Counted from the stretch's first letter, positions 9,639 through 20,420 are shown. The stretch: 64,000 nt of DNA from Chrysaora quinquecirrha (GCA_014526335.1 JACTAT010000200.1:437777-501776), one strand, 5' to 3'. Notes: a model not told the origin generated them from the letters alone. Numbers and translations: made by a program.

Positions 9639-11440
9639 TATAGAGCTGCAAAATCATGTCCTTCTATCAATCCTTCAGCAAAATGATCAAATATGATGGA
9701 TGGTCCACCGACTATGTGCCGTTTGTAAAAATCCATAGTCCATTTATTTTCAACATACATAAGTTTAGCTTGTTTATTCGACTTGTACATGATTATATTT
9801 GCTAATGAAGGTAGACTGATTCCATCCAAAGTCAAATCAATGTCATAGTGATGAAATTCTTTTCAATAAATTTTAATCGCATCTTTAAAAGGAATGACAT
9901 CTCTGCAATTGTACCATTTAAGGTAATCTGCTAATGTTTCCCAGCCTTCATTCTTCCACAGTCTAAGTAAGTTTTCGTAATTTTCAGCTCCACTTAAAGA
10001 TTTCTTTTTCCATTTTAAGCATTTTTAAAGCTTTTTGCTCTATTTCTTGCATGCTATATGAGGAATAGTTTTTGTCCTTTTTAATGTAGTTTAATTCCTG
10101 TTCATACTTGTTATATTGAATATCTAAAGTGTTTTGATTTTGCTGCAATGAACTGATAAAGCTATTATATGGCGGCAGCTCTCGAATATTTAATTTATCA
10201 TATGAATTGAGATATTCACATGGAAAAAAACGACTTCTCAATTTGACCATTAGTATATGATTTGATGAAGGTATCTAGATTGTAACCAGCCGCTAGAAAG
10301 TTTGATATATCGAGAAATCTTAGGCGTTTTGTCATATTTGAATGTTCTCTTCGATGTGGAAAAGAAGCATTGCTGTCGAATGTTAAATCAAAATCGATTG
10401 ATTTTTATTTTGTACCGTTTTTTTCTACTTTAGGTTCCCAGTCCTTTATTTTTAACATTTCGGGAAATAGCCAGCTTGCTATTAATGGTAAATCATATCC
10501 ACTACTATTAAAGCCGAAAATAGGTAATGTGACGCATTCATTGAATAGTTTTTGATATATTTCAAAGTGTGTGGAGTATGTTTTTATCACTTAAATTAAA
10601 CGATCTTTCGCAGCTTCATATAACTTTGCTTTCTAATGAGAAATATTTTTTCTTTCGTGATAAGCATCCTCACCAATAATATTCTCATCATCATCTTCTT
10701 CCTCTTCATCAAAATTTTCTAGTTCATAAAATTCTTCAAAATTGCATTCTGGAGCAGATAATATAAGTTCTTCTATGCCATACCAAGCATCATTATTTTC
10801 ATTTTCTTCTAAAAGTTCAACGACATCTATGCTTCTTAATGTATATATTGAAATATTAGTTTATCGTTTATGGAGGCAAAATCTTCATTGGTCATATATT
10901 TTAGTTCATCAAAATAATAAAATATCTTGTCTTCAGCAAGTAACACTACTTTTTTGTCGAAGAAGAAACATTAAATTTCATCTAATAATACAGCAGGTTT
11001 TTCGAAGGATGATTTGGATTTTTGAACTTGTAATTCTATTAAATGCTCTGTCAGTTTAGCGATTAATTTATTGGGATCTCTATCTAGTTCAAATATTGCA
11101 AGATTAGGATTGCTGTCCTCACTAATATCATTTTCTTCTTTTTTTTCTTCATCGAAACTTTTGCATAAAGCAAACGAAACTGGTTCTTGAATTCTGAAGT
11201 AATCTTCTTGTCCTTTTAATACTTGTTCTGTTATAAAATCTCTTTTTAATACAACATTACCTCCATCGTCATAGCATTGATAACAAGTTATACTATCTTC
11301 ATCAAAAAAGTGTTTATTACGATTTTCATCTTTGACAACACTTTTTCCACTGAACAAAAATTCCTTTCCATAGAATAGATTGGAGTTTGGAACTTTTGTT
11401 TTGGAGTTTATTGATTCAAAATCAATGACAACAAATGCGT
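9639..11440 (-). pseudogene. Family B DNA polymerase, exonuclease and TPR1/motif A part
   Basis: Reading on the minus strand, the Exo I motif VIDFES appears near 11405-11440. It is followed by an acidic segment (11357-10971), then Exo II as GFNSSGYDLPLI near 10470-10530. Next comes a helical region with ELPPYNSFISSLQQNQN (about 10160-10250), an LDGISLPSLANIIMY segment near 9810, and motif A as HDFAALYL at 9636-9660. The LINE then interrupts the gene. Exo and palm motifs in this order identify protein-primed PolB of the Polinton type. Numerous frameshifts separate the ORFs. Confidence 0.75.
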
Positions 11441-12224
11441 CATTGTATAAAGATTCATTATTTTTCCCAATTTCTCTTTTTGTATATATTTTAAATGTTT
11501 AAAGCATTTTAGCAGTACCAATATGACGTGGTATTTTGCCTTTTGGATATATTATAACCATTGGCTTTAGTTCACATTTTTTTTATATGATGCTGCAAAT
11601 GTGCAAATATACTATAGCAATTTAAGCATCTAGAGCATATGAAATTTTCAATCCCAATCTTAGCCATATTGGTAATAATGCAGAAATGATCATTGTAAAG
11701 CAATATATTTAATTTTAAATCAGTTTTATAGTTCAAACAAGAAAGATATATATCTTTCAAGCCAATTAAACGAATATCTTCATTCTGTTCGTTTGTTTGA
11801 AATTTACCTTGGTAAACATTTATCTTTATTTTATATTTGTATATTTATATTTATCAAATTCTTTCATATTAGTTTTGTATCATTTCTTCTAGGGACGGTA
11901 CATCGTTTAGATTAGTTTGATTTTGATGTTCAAGTTTTATTTTTCTTATAGCTCAAAAGAAACAAGCATTATCCAACATTGTTCTTTTATTTCTTTTGTT
12001 CTGTGCAAATCCATTAATATCTATATTTGAATTCCGTATTAAACACATGGATAAAGTATCCATACATTCCCCATTCGCTTTAATTTTCACGATTGGCCCA
12101 TTTTTTGCAACTTTTATCACTGAAACACACATGTTTGTAGCTCTGATTAAACTCCACGAGCTGTCTTGATAATTCTTTTTTAAAATATCAATCAAGGGAG
12201 TTTGACATATTGAGTTTATGTTAC
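11441..12224 (-). pseudogene. PolB N-terminal domain, middle portion
   Basis: The ORFs at 11953-12231 and 11572-11760 carry segments usual for the N-terminal domain of Polinton polymerases. One is a SSWSLIRATNMCVSVIK stretch; another is an IENFICSRCLNCYSIFAHLQHH segment with a CxxC-type pair and His residues. A stop and a deletion around 11900 separate them. The region links the zinc-finger part upstream to the exonuclease downstream. Confidence 0.6.
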
Positions 12225-13320
12225 CTAGCATTTCTTGTCTATTACGTATTTCAAACTTGGTGAAATGGATATTACTCCTCTATCCAAGTGCACTATTTCC
12301 GAGCGGTTTAAAGAGTAGTCTGGAACATAAAAATAGCGTAAGGCTCTAGTTTCTTTATTTTGAAGGATAAAGCCGAATGAAACTCCGATTCTAATAGGTA
12401 GCATATCTTCGAACTCGTTGAATATATTCCACAAATGTTCTTGAATTTGATTGTGCAAGAGCTCGTTTTTTAATAACTGAAAATTAAATTTGTACAGCCA
12501 GTCAAACGAGTGTGAATAGGAATGGCTTGCCATATGTTCAGCATATTGTTTATAGTGACGAATTAATTCTCGTTTTTCTACTCCAGTGAATTTATTTTCG
12601 TTTACTGTTAAATCTCTATCCCATGGGTGATGAAGATAACGACATTCATTCCAGAATGAACGAATATGCCCGATAGAAGAATGAGGATATTTGTAAATAT
12701 TCAGTCCTCCATGTACTGCAATTCTATGTCTTTGCAAATTAGCTGAGTATTTGAATGGTGCATTACAAAAGTCGCATCGGTAAGGATGTTGATCAGAGTT
12801 ATGTTCTTGCAAATGTTTATTTAAACTTCGGTACGAGGGAAATACTTTTCCACATCTCATACAATCCCATTTGTCATGTACCATGAAATTATGATTTTTT
12901 AATTTTCGTTTACTTTAAAATTTTTCATTGCATATATTGCATTTCTCGAGCTTGTTTCTTTTGCATTCTCTTTTCTTGTCGCCATCATTTGAATTAAACG
13001 CTGCTTTTTGTAGACGTAATTGCTCTTTATTATGCAATGAATTTATGTGACTTTGTCTGCATTTGTCTCCTTCAAATACTCTTGCGCAATGTGGACAGGG
13101 ATATGTAATTTGTTTTTTCTTTTTGCATTTAGATACATGAACTTTAAGTTTTAATTGCAAACGATATCCTTCTCCACAAAGCATGCACTTGTAAATTTCT
13201 CCATGTTTATCATATAGGTGAGTTGTTAAAGACTTTTTTGTCCCAAATAATTCCTTTGCAATACATACATGTGAAATTTTTGCTGCTAGTTGGCTGCTTA
13301 TGCTTCAACTGTCCTGCCAT
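12225..13320 (-). pseudogene. PolB N-terminus with an array of C2H2 zinc fingers
   Basis: The likely start is the ATG at 13320 (reads MAGQLKHKQ). Successive Cys pairs follow: FTCMYCKG near 13260, CMLCGEGY near 13180, CPHCARVF near 13095, CNICNEKF near 12930, CMRCGKVF near 12860 and CDFCNAPF near 12770. Spaced His residues follow each pair, or follow it after a frame change, giving about six C2H2 fingers. The TAA at 12915-12917 lies inside finger four, yet both flanking ORFs are in the same frame, so the array is continuous with the polymerase frame. After the last finger a conserved N-terminal segment with EHLWNIFNEFEDMLPIRIG begins. One frameshift (about 13230) and one nonsense codon break it. 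Confidence 0.65.
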
Positions 13321-13643
13321 GTTTTCATTATGCAAGAGTGTTAAAAAGGAATGAAGATTTAAAGAAATGTTTAAGAGTTTTATAGAAAATAAGACATTTT
13401 TAATGACACAAATCAATCAATCAAAATAAAACAATAGAACTATTAATAAATAAATCAATCAAACATTTGTACAAGGATTACGTAATAAACTCTTTACAGC
13501 TTTTTTATATTATTTGTTAATCTCTTTAGTTGCTAAAGAGTTATTATCATGAATTAGTATGTTATGAAAAAGTCTATCTAATTGTAAATTATCAACCGAT
13601 GTACCAATCTGATTAATGTACAATACGAAATGTCTCAAGAGCA
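13321..13643. other. Spacer upstream of polB
   Basis: AT-rich spacer with no convincing ORF on either strand. It would hold the promoter of the minus-strand polymerase, but no specific element could be picked out. Confidence 0.4.
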
Positions 13644-13925
13644 CTAGAAGTGTTCCATAGTAATTACAGAATTTATAGTTTTTTTGTTATGAAGTATTGC
13701 ATAGTTTATATTTCTCAGAGTAGCTCCATTGATAATTAGTTTCTTTTTTATCCGCTGCAATGTTTTCTTCAATACGCTGTTAGCATCGAAAATTTTTTTT
13801 CTCTGTTCTTTCATGAACTTTTTGCGCCTTTTAAAAGTTTCTATATTTGTAATACTTGTAAATTGACTTTTGTGATTTGCACTTTCTTCTTCTTTTTTCT
13901 CTTGTTTAATTTGTACTTTAAACAT
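13644..13925 (-). CDS. Basic Lys-rich protein of the Polinton-like element
   Basis: A 93-codon ORF begins MFKVQIKQEKKEEE. It is dominated by Lys, Arg, Asn and Ile with a predicted helical middle. It is in the same orientation as the polymerase, about 300 bp upstream of it. No family was recognised. In related elements small basic ORFs beside polB sometimes encode DNA-binding or terminal-protein-like products, but nothing here shows that. Confidence 0.4.
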   Translation of the reverse strand: MFKVQIKQEKKEEESANHKSQFTSITNIETFKRRKKFMKEQRKKIFDANSVLKKTLQRIKKKLIINGATLRNINYAILHNKKTINSVITMEHF

Positions 13926-13987
13926 GGCTGCGTATAGATGAGAATGACATCGAACTGCTTAGCGCAAAGTTATTTGGCTTATTTTAA

Positions 13988-14010
13988 TGTTGTTGTTGTT
14001 GTTGTTGTTG
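13988..14010 (+). repeat. (TGT)n microsatellite
   Basis: About seven uninterrupted TGT/GTT trinucleotides lie in the gap between two minus-strand genes. Confidence 0.9.
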
Positions 14011-14158
14011 ACATTGCTCTAGTCTTTATTATAATTTTCATCAGCTTTGCTGCCAATCATGTCAGAAGTCAAAAAGTTGGAAGATGCTGACGGGAAAAAA
14101 AGTTGATCAGGAGAAAAGCTACTTGTGAATGTCTGCTCATCTATCATCAATTCGCTTG

Positions 14159-14689
14159 TCATCTGAAGAGGAATTGAAAGACTTTTGTTTTTATTTTCAT
14201 TTCTCTTCTTTTTTTCTGCATTGTAGTGAGTTTATTGGTAGGTGATGCTGGCTTTCGTTTGCGCTTTGTGATCTTTTCTACTTTTTCTTCTTCTTTATTT
14301 CCATCCCAATCTATTTTGTACCATCCACCATAGCGTTGACATTCGAGCAACAGTGATTTGTTGATCGTTTTGGGCTTCAAGATAATATCAACTACATGAA
14401 GCAGATCGCCAACAGGGGCATTTTGTAGATATTCAACAATTTGTTGTTGATTGTCATCAGGCGATACATATTTTATTCTAAGTTTACTTTGTAGCACATG
14501 TGCAAAATGAAGCTCTACATATTGATAGGAATATTCATCTCCACTTGTAGCTTTATGTGTGAAGTAAATATCCAAGTCAGCAAGTTTCACTGGTGCTTTT
14601 TCAACATAACTATGAAGAGTGTCGAGTTCTTTCAGACCATTCAACTTGAATAAACATTCCATACACTTCATTCTCGCCAAAGAATCCAT
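14159..14689 (-). CDS. Unassigned 176-aa protein of the Polinton-like element
   Basis: This uninterrupted ORF begins MDSLARMKCMECLFKLNG and ends with a strongly basic tail (KRKRKPASPTNK and following). That tail looks like a nuclear localisation or nucleic-acid-binding tail. The first 130 residues are mixed and appear globular. It is one of the few intact frames of the element. The domain was not recognised. Orientation and spacing place it in the polymerase arm. Confidence 0.5.
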   Translation of the reverse strand: MDSLARMKCMECLFKLNGLKELDTLHSYVEKAPVKLADLDIYFTHKATSGDEYSYQYVELHFAHVLQSKLRIKYVSPDDNQQQIVEYLQNAPVGDLLHVVDIILKPKTINKSLLLECQRYGGWYKIDWDGNKEEEKVEKITKRKRKPASPTNKLTTMQKKRREMKIKTKVFQFLFR

Positions 14690-14825
14690 GATTCGCGACT
14701 TATGTGTTCAAAAAATATCTACAACAGTTTTTCAAGCAGACTTATATGTTTTTATTGTATCATTTTTTAAAAAATTACTTCTTTTACTTTTCAAATATAT
14801 TCTATGTTGTTTGTTAAGTCTAAAC

Positions 14826-15910
14826 TTAAAATCGACATAAGCGTTGACAAGAATTCGTATTTAGCGATTGATTTTTCAAATCACAAAACATTAATGTTTC
14901 AGGTTCACATGAAAGAATATCATTTCCATCTGACAAGGTGGTACTAAAGGAAGGAATAACGCATGTTATTGGAGCATTTACACCACCAAAATATGAATCT
15001 TCTACATTATTACTATACATGAAATAATCATCTCCCGACAAAGTATTCACTAATCCAGATACTGCATTCACTAATTTGCTTTTTGATGTTGTCAGAGAAA
15101 AACCTTGAGACATATAACTAAAGTCATCATCCGTACTTGCATGATTTGGCAAAAATGATAATACTTTATATCTATCCCATATGATAGCTTTCAATTCATC
15201 TAATGAGTTTTCCAATACTTCAAATCCCAAAAATGAAAATAATTTTCTTCCTACAGCACTATTTTGAACATAAGGTGGAATATTGTTTCTATGCATTTGA
15301 AGAACATTAGAAACTGTTTCTAGTATCATTTTCTATTCCCAGTTCAACCAACTTTCATTGAAATCCCATTGAGTAACATTATCATAAGGAATATATGTAA
15401 ACAGCTGTTTATTATCATGTAGAGAATAGTTTTTCAAAACCATTTTTTCAAATGCAGCCTGGAGCATATAATCAGCACCATCTACATCTTTTAAAGAAAA
15501 TTCGTTATAATCTGTTATAACATCTTAAATTTGTTCCACAGACACTACTTTAACGCCCAATGGTGCATAACGTTCATTCAACATTTTAGCCACAAAAAAA
15601 TGATAGCAAGTAGGAACCATTCTGGAAGAGTGACTACCTTCAATTGAACACAGAATCAGCCTTTCTTGGGAGGATTCTTGGCGAAGCCATGCACGTTCAT
15701 GCGAATGACTGGTATATTTCCATGGTAGATTGAAAAATGAAATAGTTTTGGTAAAGGTGATTCAGAGGGAGGAACCTCTCCAGCTGTATAAAACAACGAC
15801 CTCTCACAGGATGCTGCAAACATTCTTTGCCGTTTTTTATCAAATTACAGCAAGTTTTGCACGTTGACTTTTTGATACCACCATACCAGTGTACCAGAAT
15901 CAAGAAAAAT
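14826..15910 (-). pseudogene. Unassigned larger gene, minus arm
   Basis: The ORF 14826-15329 (167 codons, begins MILETVSNVLQ) is open. Immediately upstream on the same strand another frame stays protein-like to about 15720, with segments such as APLGVKVVSVEQI and ADYMLQAAFEKMVLK, interrupted by stops near 15525 and 15345. A further Cys-rich piece (KTCCNLIKNGKEC) covers 15697-15903. Together they look like one decayed gene of about 350 codons, or two adjacent genes. No named domain was recognised. It may be a structural or accessory gene of the element. Confidence 0.35.
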
Positions 15911-17700
15911 GAACTGCGCCTATTTCAAAGGGAAAGCCAAATGCAAAGTATGGGGCTGTCCTCATAATGTTGAATTTTCGATACAACATCCTAATTCAAC
16001 ACACATTCATTTACATTTTTTGGAAAGAATCTTTTAGGAGAAAGGGTCTTTGGAAGCCAGAAATATTCGAGGTAGTAATCGCAAGAATCTGAAAGATTTC
16101 TTTACCGCCAACAGATCTGTGCATCCTTCTGAAAAATACAGAGAAGGTCTGTTGAGGGAAGACCCGGGTGGGTAAAAGTCATGTTTTATATCAGCAGATG
16201 GCAGCAAAAACAAGAAAAAATGCTGACTCTGTGGATAGTTTTTACAGGGACGTGTTGTCTTTACAGAACGAGTTAAGGGAGAAAGACGAACAAGATGCAA
16301 TGAAACTCAGACCCATTAGGAATGATATTTGTTACATTCAGAGGCCGACATTGACAAAAAATGAACTATGTATACCTTTAATCAACTAGCCGATGACAAT
16401 GCTTTACCATAAACACGTAAAGAACGATATCTTGTACATAGATGCCACAGGCTCTTTTGTAAGGCAAATGAAGAACTATAAGAGATTACTCTATTATGCT
16501 GCACTCATTAGGCATCCTTATAACTACGGCCCTCCAATGCCAAAAGCAGAATACATCTCAAGCAACCATGATCGCTTCTCCATTCACAGTTTTTTACTAT
16601 GATTCACGTAAAAGGAATGTCATGACTTATAGCAGCCAAGTATGGCTAAAAAGGTCTTACGAATCGCAAGTTGATACTGCTTGATATCAGTATGGCACTT
16701 ATTTTAGCATGCTTCGATGAATTTTGTGGGGAAAGTATTTCCAAATATCTGAGCAGAACATCTAGGGTTATTTCTGGGACTGCCTTTTCTGAACATTTAA
16801 ACAAACCATTTCTGGAAATTTGCTCCTTTCACCTGATAAAAATGTGTCAAATGAACACGAAACATCTTTACAACAGAGACTAAGATGAGAAAAGCCAAAT
16901 TCATTTTGCAATGTGTCTTCTAGACTAGTATGACTTATAGACTAGTAGAAGAGATGCCTAAAAGATAGTCAGAAGGACAGTCATGGTTTTAAAATCTAAA
17001 TTTGCAACAAAACAAATGAGAGAAGCTCTTGCGTTCTTACAAAAGAGCATCAAAACTTTCCAGGAACAGGTTGATGACTTTGTTGATGTAAAAACAGATG
17101 ACCCCTCCACCACCTCTGATGAAGTTTACCACAAAGAGAGCGATCGCTATAGCATAGATGGCATGTCTGATGTAAGCAACAATGGTACTGACCCAAGCAA
17201 ATCTAATTCCTTTGACTATTGGATTTTGTGTCTTAATACCGTGAAACTTGATGACACTGCATATTTCTGTACTTGGCTTGAAGAAAAATTGCCATATATC
17301 ACCCTTTGGAGTAACTTGTATCAAGGAGACTTACACTGCCATAACAATAAACATGAATGCAAATTACCCAGAATAAACAAGCACACAATCTGTAACAACA
17401 ACACCACAAATGCGATAGTGGAAACATTCTTTTGTCTTCAAAAGCGCGACCACACTAATTTGATGAAACTTGTAAAAAATATTGACAACTCTAAGGGGGA
17501 AGATAATGAACAGTGAAATAAACGATATAAAAACTTCCACTAAAGGGAGATCGTTTCAATTACCCCTGAAAAGCAAACTTCAGCGCCACCATGTCAGAAA
17601 AAAATAAGCATATGGCTGCAAAAAAACAGCCAAAAAATGTAGCAGAAGATGCAAAATAGGCCAATCAGAACTCAGTAGTCATAAAATGGGCAAAAGAACA
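15905..17700 (+). pseudogene. Decayed DDE-type transposase with N-terminal zinc-binding segment
   Basis: Plus-strand frames give, in order, a Cys/His segment near 15910-16010 (MNCAYFKGKAKCKVWGCP), an NRKNLKDFFTANRSVHPSEKY segment near 16070-16140, and ILYIDATGSFVRQMKNYKR near 16430. A YNYGPPMPKAEYISSNHDR segment comes next, with later blocks to 17516, including NAIVETFFCL near 17415. An Asp-bearing DATG motif followed by an E/H block and a late NA.VE..F motif matches an unnamed transposase family that I recall as frequent in cnidarian genomes. Many frameshifts and stops break it. No termini were found. It abuts the Polinton-like block and may be inserted at its edge. Confidence 0.45.
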
Positions 17701-18340
17701 AAGGAGGCAGACGCGACAGATGATTTCTCAATCAGACATAAAATTTAAGATCAAATTTAAGATCAAGTACGCTTGTATGGTAGAAATTGTGTCCTTGTGG
17801 AATTTGCGTCCTGCATGCATAAATTTAGAGAATAAATTATCATGTCATTGTGGAATCATCTTTGATCATAGCAGATGATTGATCTTAATCAAAATCATTT
17901 TTCCCTTGATTTTATTGGAATTGGGAGAAGTCGAAGGCAAGGTTGCTTCGGGATTGCTGTTTTTTATGCGATGGTGATTGTCCAAGGCAAGGTTTCTTCA
18001 CCCTGTAAAATTGAGCAGGTAACCATACTACAAACTAAACTTATTTATTACCTGCCCTGTCTACCTTGAGTCCCTGCAATGCCCGCATGGGTAAGAATGC
18101 AGTTTAGGGGTCTCTAGTTACCTGTATTATTGTAATCAAACTCTATTTTGATAGAGTTTGAAATAGCGGGAGCGGAAAGAACGAGAAATAAAAATGGTGA
18201 CTGGCAGTGAAAATACTTTTTTGCTCAAACAAATCCTTTTCATGAACATTTTTTGTCAATGCAGGTACGATTTGAGGCAAATTTGCACCATGTACACTGT
18301 TAAAGTGGCCCCCAATATTTCAGTAGGCCACAAAGATTTC
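17701..18340. other. Non-coding stretch with one short perfect hairpin
   Basis: No gene recognised. A short inverted repeat sits at about 18136-18157, with arms AAACTCTAT and ATAGAGTTT around a 4-base loop. The plus-strand ORF at 17875-18069 has no recognisable domain. Confidence 0.45.
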
Positions 18341-18344
18341 ACAG

Positions 18345-18740
18345 GTAAAAATGTCGTGAAATAACCCAGGAAAGGACGCGTGATATACCACGTGAATATG
18401 ACTACGTACCTTATGAAATACGACTATTGTGAAAATGAGGCATGTGATGTTACCAACGTGGGATTTCACTGTGATGAAGATTTCATGTAAAATGACACAG
18501 TGAGCAATTCTGCGTGAAATACCACAAGGAATAAGTCAACGTGAAATACCAATCATGAAATGCCAACAGCAATCACCCAAGGGGAGGAATGCCCGTGGAA
18601 TACCAAACAGTGTGAAATAAATAGGAAAATAACATATCATTTGAAATCAAGCATGAAATACCATAGCGCAAAATGAGATGTTAAATGAACTATTGCTTAA
18701 AATTCAGCTTGAAATACCATAGCGCAAAATGACACTAGTC
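18345..18740 (+). repeat. Degenerate interspersed TGAAATACCA repeat
   Basis: About a dozen variants of a TGAAATACCA word occur at irregular spacing. A longer unit, TGAAATACCATAGCGCAAAA, occurs twice near 18654 and 18709. The copies are diverged and spacing is variable, so this looks like an old minisatellite rather than a recent tandem array. Confidence 0.55.
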
Positions 18741-18897
18741 AGAAAATACAGCAGAAAATCACACCAACTAATGAGTAAGAAAGAAAATTGATACCTTGCA
18801 CTTCATTATTTAATTCCATCACAAAAGGTACAATGTTTAAAACCACTCTTATGTAAAAATGACATACAATTACTCGTCTATATATTTTTTTTATAGT

Positions 18898-19001
18898 TCA
18901 TACATCCTGATATTCAGTTCCATCGTTAGAACAACAGGAATCCTCAAAGGCAAATGATTGATTTCCTTGCAGTATAACATTCAACTGCCAGAGCCTCACA
19001 T
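18898..19001 (-). CDS. Candidate terminal coding exon of a host gene
   Basis: On the minus strand a good splice acceptor (GATTTTGCAG) ends just above 19001. The 104 bases that follow reach a TGA at 18898-18900 in one frame (34 codons including the stop; contains QGNQSFAFEDSCC). A second frame is also open to an earlier stop. With a split codon, the first frame joins in phase to the donor at 19841/19842. An ATTAAA-type poly(A) signal lies about 85 bases past the stop on the minus strand (18811-18816). The protein is not recognised. The model is inferred from splice signals and phase only. Confidence 0.4.
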
Positions 19002-19841
19002 CTGCAAAATCAATCTAAAAGAGAAATAAGATATTCTTGCTATATTTTAAAAGCAACATTTTGGGGAAAATACAACCAATTTTCAGAAACTATTATATGG
19101 TATAGTCTAGCTAGTATAGATATATTGAATGCATAAAAAAATTATACAGTCCATCCTTAAAATAAAATATATAAAAAAAACTAGTAATTGCTAATTATAT
19201 ACTTCAGTTGGAAGATTCCTTGTATAAGCTATTCTCAACAGATTCTAGAAAACAGAAATATTGTTATAACAAAATAATTCTGTCATGACTATCACAAAAA
19301 TAAAGAATGAATTAACACAAAATACTGACAGAAAAAATGCAAATAGTCGAAATACTATATTTCATAAATAAAATTTGCCATATAGTTCATACCAGGAAGA
19401 CGGATCCAGCCAAAAATTTGGGTGGTGCATGAATTGAGGGTCTAAAATTCTTCGCCCATGGCAAATAATAGGAATAATGCTTTCAAACACAGTGATTATG
19501 GGAATGACACCAAAATTAAGGTTATTATAAAAGAAAAAACACCATAAATTCTGGCCATTCAAAACATAGCTTTGTAATAAAAACTAAAAATATAACAGTA
19601 ACTAATTGCAGTAACTTGAACATACATTAAATCAAAACTACAAACTAAAGTTTTTATGGTCTTATGTTTTTACACGTTATCTTAAAATTATTAAGGCAGT
19701 GAAATATCAAAAGGTGTGCAATTTTGGATGTCGTACGCAGGGCGCGTCTGGTTGGAAAAATTTCAAGTTTTTAAAATCAAACAACCAAATATAAATTACG
19801 AAAATATAAAAACAAGAGACCTCTGTTTACTTCCAACTCAC

Positions 19842-19918
19842 CTGACTGCATAGAATTCTTCTGCACCTCTGCCAAGTCTTTGCTCTCTTGGCAGTTGCAG
19901 CTCCGAAAATTCACACTG
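19842..19918 (-). CDS. Candidate internal coding exon with consensus donor
   Basis: Minus-strand sequence here ends at CAG|GTGAGT, a full consensus donor (the intron starts at 19841 and runs downward). The exon has two open frames; one reads CQESKDLAEVQKNSMQS. Either frame can be carried in phase into the exon at 18898-19001, so the true frame is undecided. The acceptor at the upstream end (CTAAATCAG near 19919) is weaker. No domain recognised. Confidence 0.35.
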
Positions 19919-20119
19919 ATTTAGGCCACTTACCTACTGTGTTTACATTTTTTTACTCTATTTACATTTATCGACTCTTCCTGACTCCTTCATCTGACAT
20001 CTACTTCTTTTAAAAATACATCCTTCATTTCTTTAAGCTTCAAGATTTTTTGATCCGTTGTCACTGATTCACTTTGAATTATATCTCAACTGCAAAAGCC
20101 CAAAACTGCAGGTTCATGT

Positions 20120-20420
20120 TCGCCATTTTGAAATCATACAACAATTCAGTTCAGTTGACTGATTGGCAGTTTCTCTATTATTTCTTGATTCTGATGCTGC
20201 TCTTACACCCTGAAAGTCCAATCTAATTACCCCCTGAAAGTCCAATCTGCACCATAAGTTACGACTTCTGATTGGTTTATCCTTCCTGAGTGGTGCAAAT
20301 CTAGCGTAAGTGGAGCACTTTTGAGACTTCTGATTGGCTTTCTGGGCAATTGAGAACCGTAAATTACGGACCAATGGTGCAATTCAGGATCAATTACAAC
20401 CCAACAATTTCATTGGAAGA
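20120..20420 (-). promoter_or_regulatory. Candidate TATA-less promoter with clustered CCAAT boxes
   Basis: On the minus strand three CCAATCAG boxes, a perfect NF-Y core, occur at 20330-20337, 20268-20275 and 20159-20167. Further CCAAT words lie at 20371 (plus orientation) and 20412. They precede CAAAATGGCGAACATG at about 20115-20130, which resembles a YY1-type initiator with an ATG. This arrangement is typical of animal housekeeping promoters. It lies upstream, on the same strand, of the candidate exons below. No transcript evidence is available. Confidence 0.4.
20208..20255 (+). repeat. 24-bp tandem direct repeat
   Basis: CCCTGAAAGTCCAATCT occurs twice with a 24-bp period, each copy followed by a similar short spacer. 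It lies inside the CCAAT-rich block and doubles one CCAAT word. Confidence 0.75.

Larger units (their letters stand above)
2780..15910. mobile_element. Degraded Polinton/Maverick (adintovirus-like) element
   Basis: One block combines a capsid-like gene and an adenain-like cysteine protease on the plus strand with a protein-primed family B DNA polymerase on the minus strand. Small basic or hydrophobic virion-type proteins lie on the plus arm, and several unassigned genes on the minus arm. Polintons and adintoviruses are defined by this combination. The two arms converge near 6300-6660. No rve integrase and no FtsK-type packaging ATPase were found, and terminal inverted repeats were not seen, so the borders given are approximate. 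Most genes carry frameshifts or stops, and a LINE sits inside the polymerase. It is an old, inactive copy. Confidence 0.75.

Noticed and set aside
16034..16300. Minus-strand 88-codon ORF
   Set aside because: It is the antisense of transposase sequence recognised on the plus strand.
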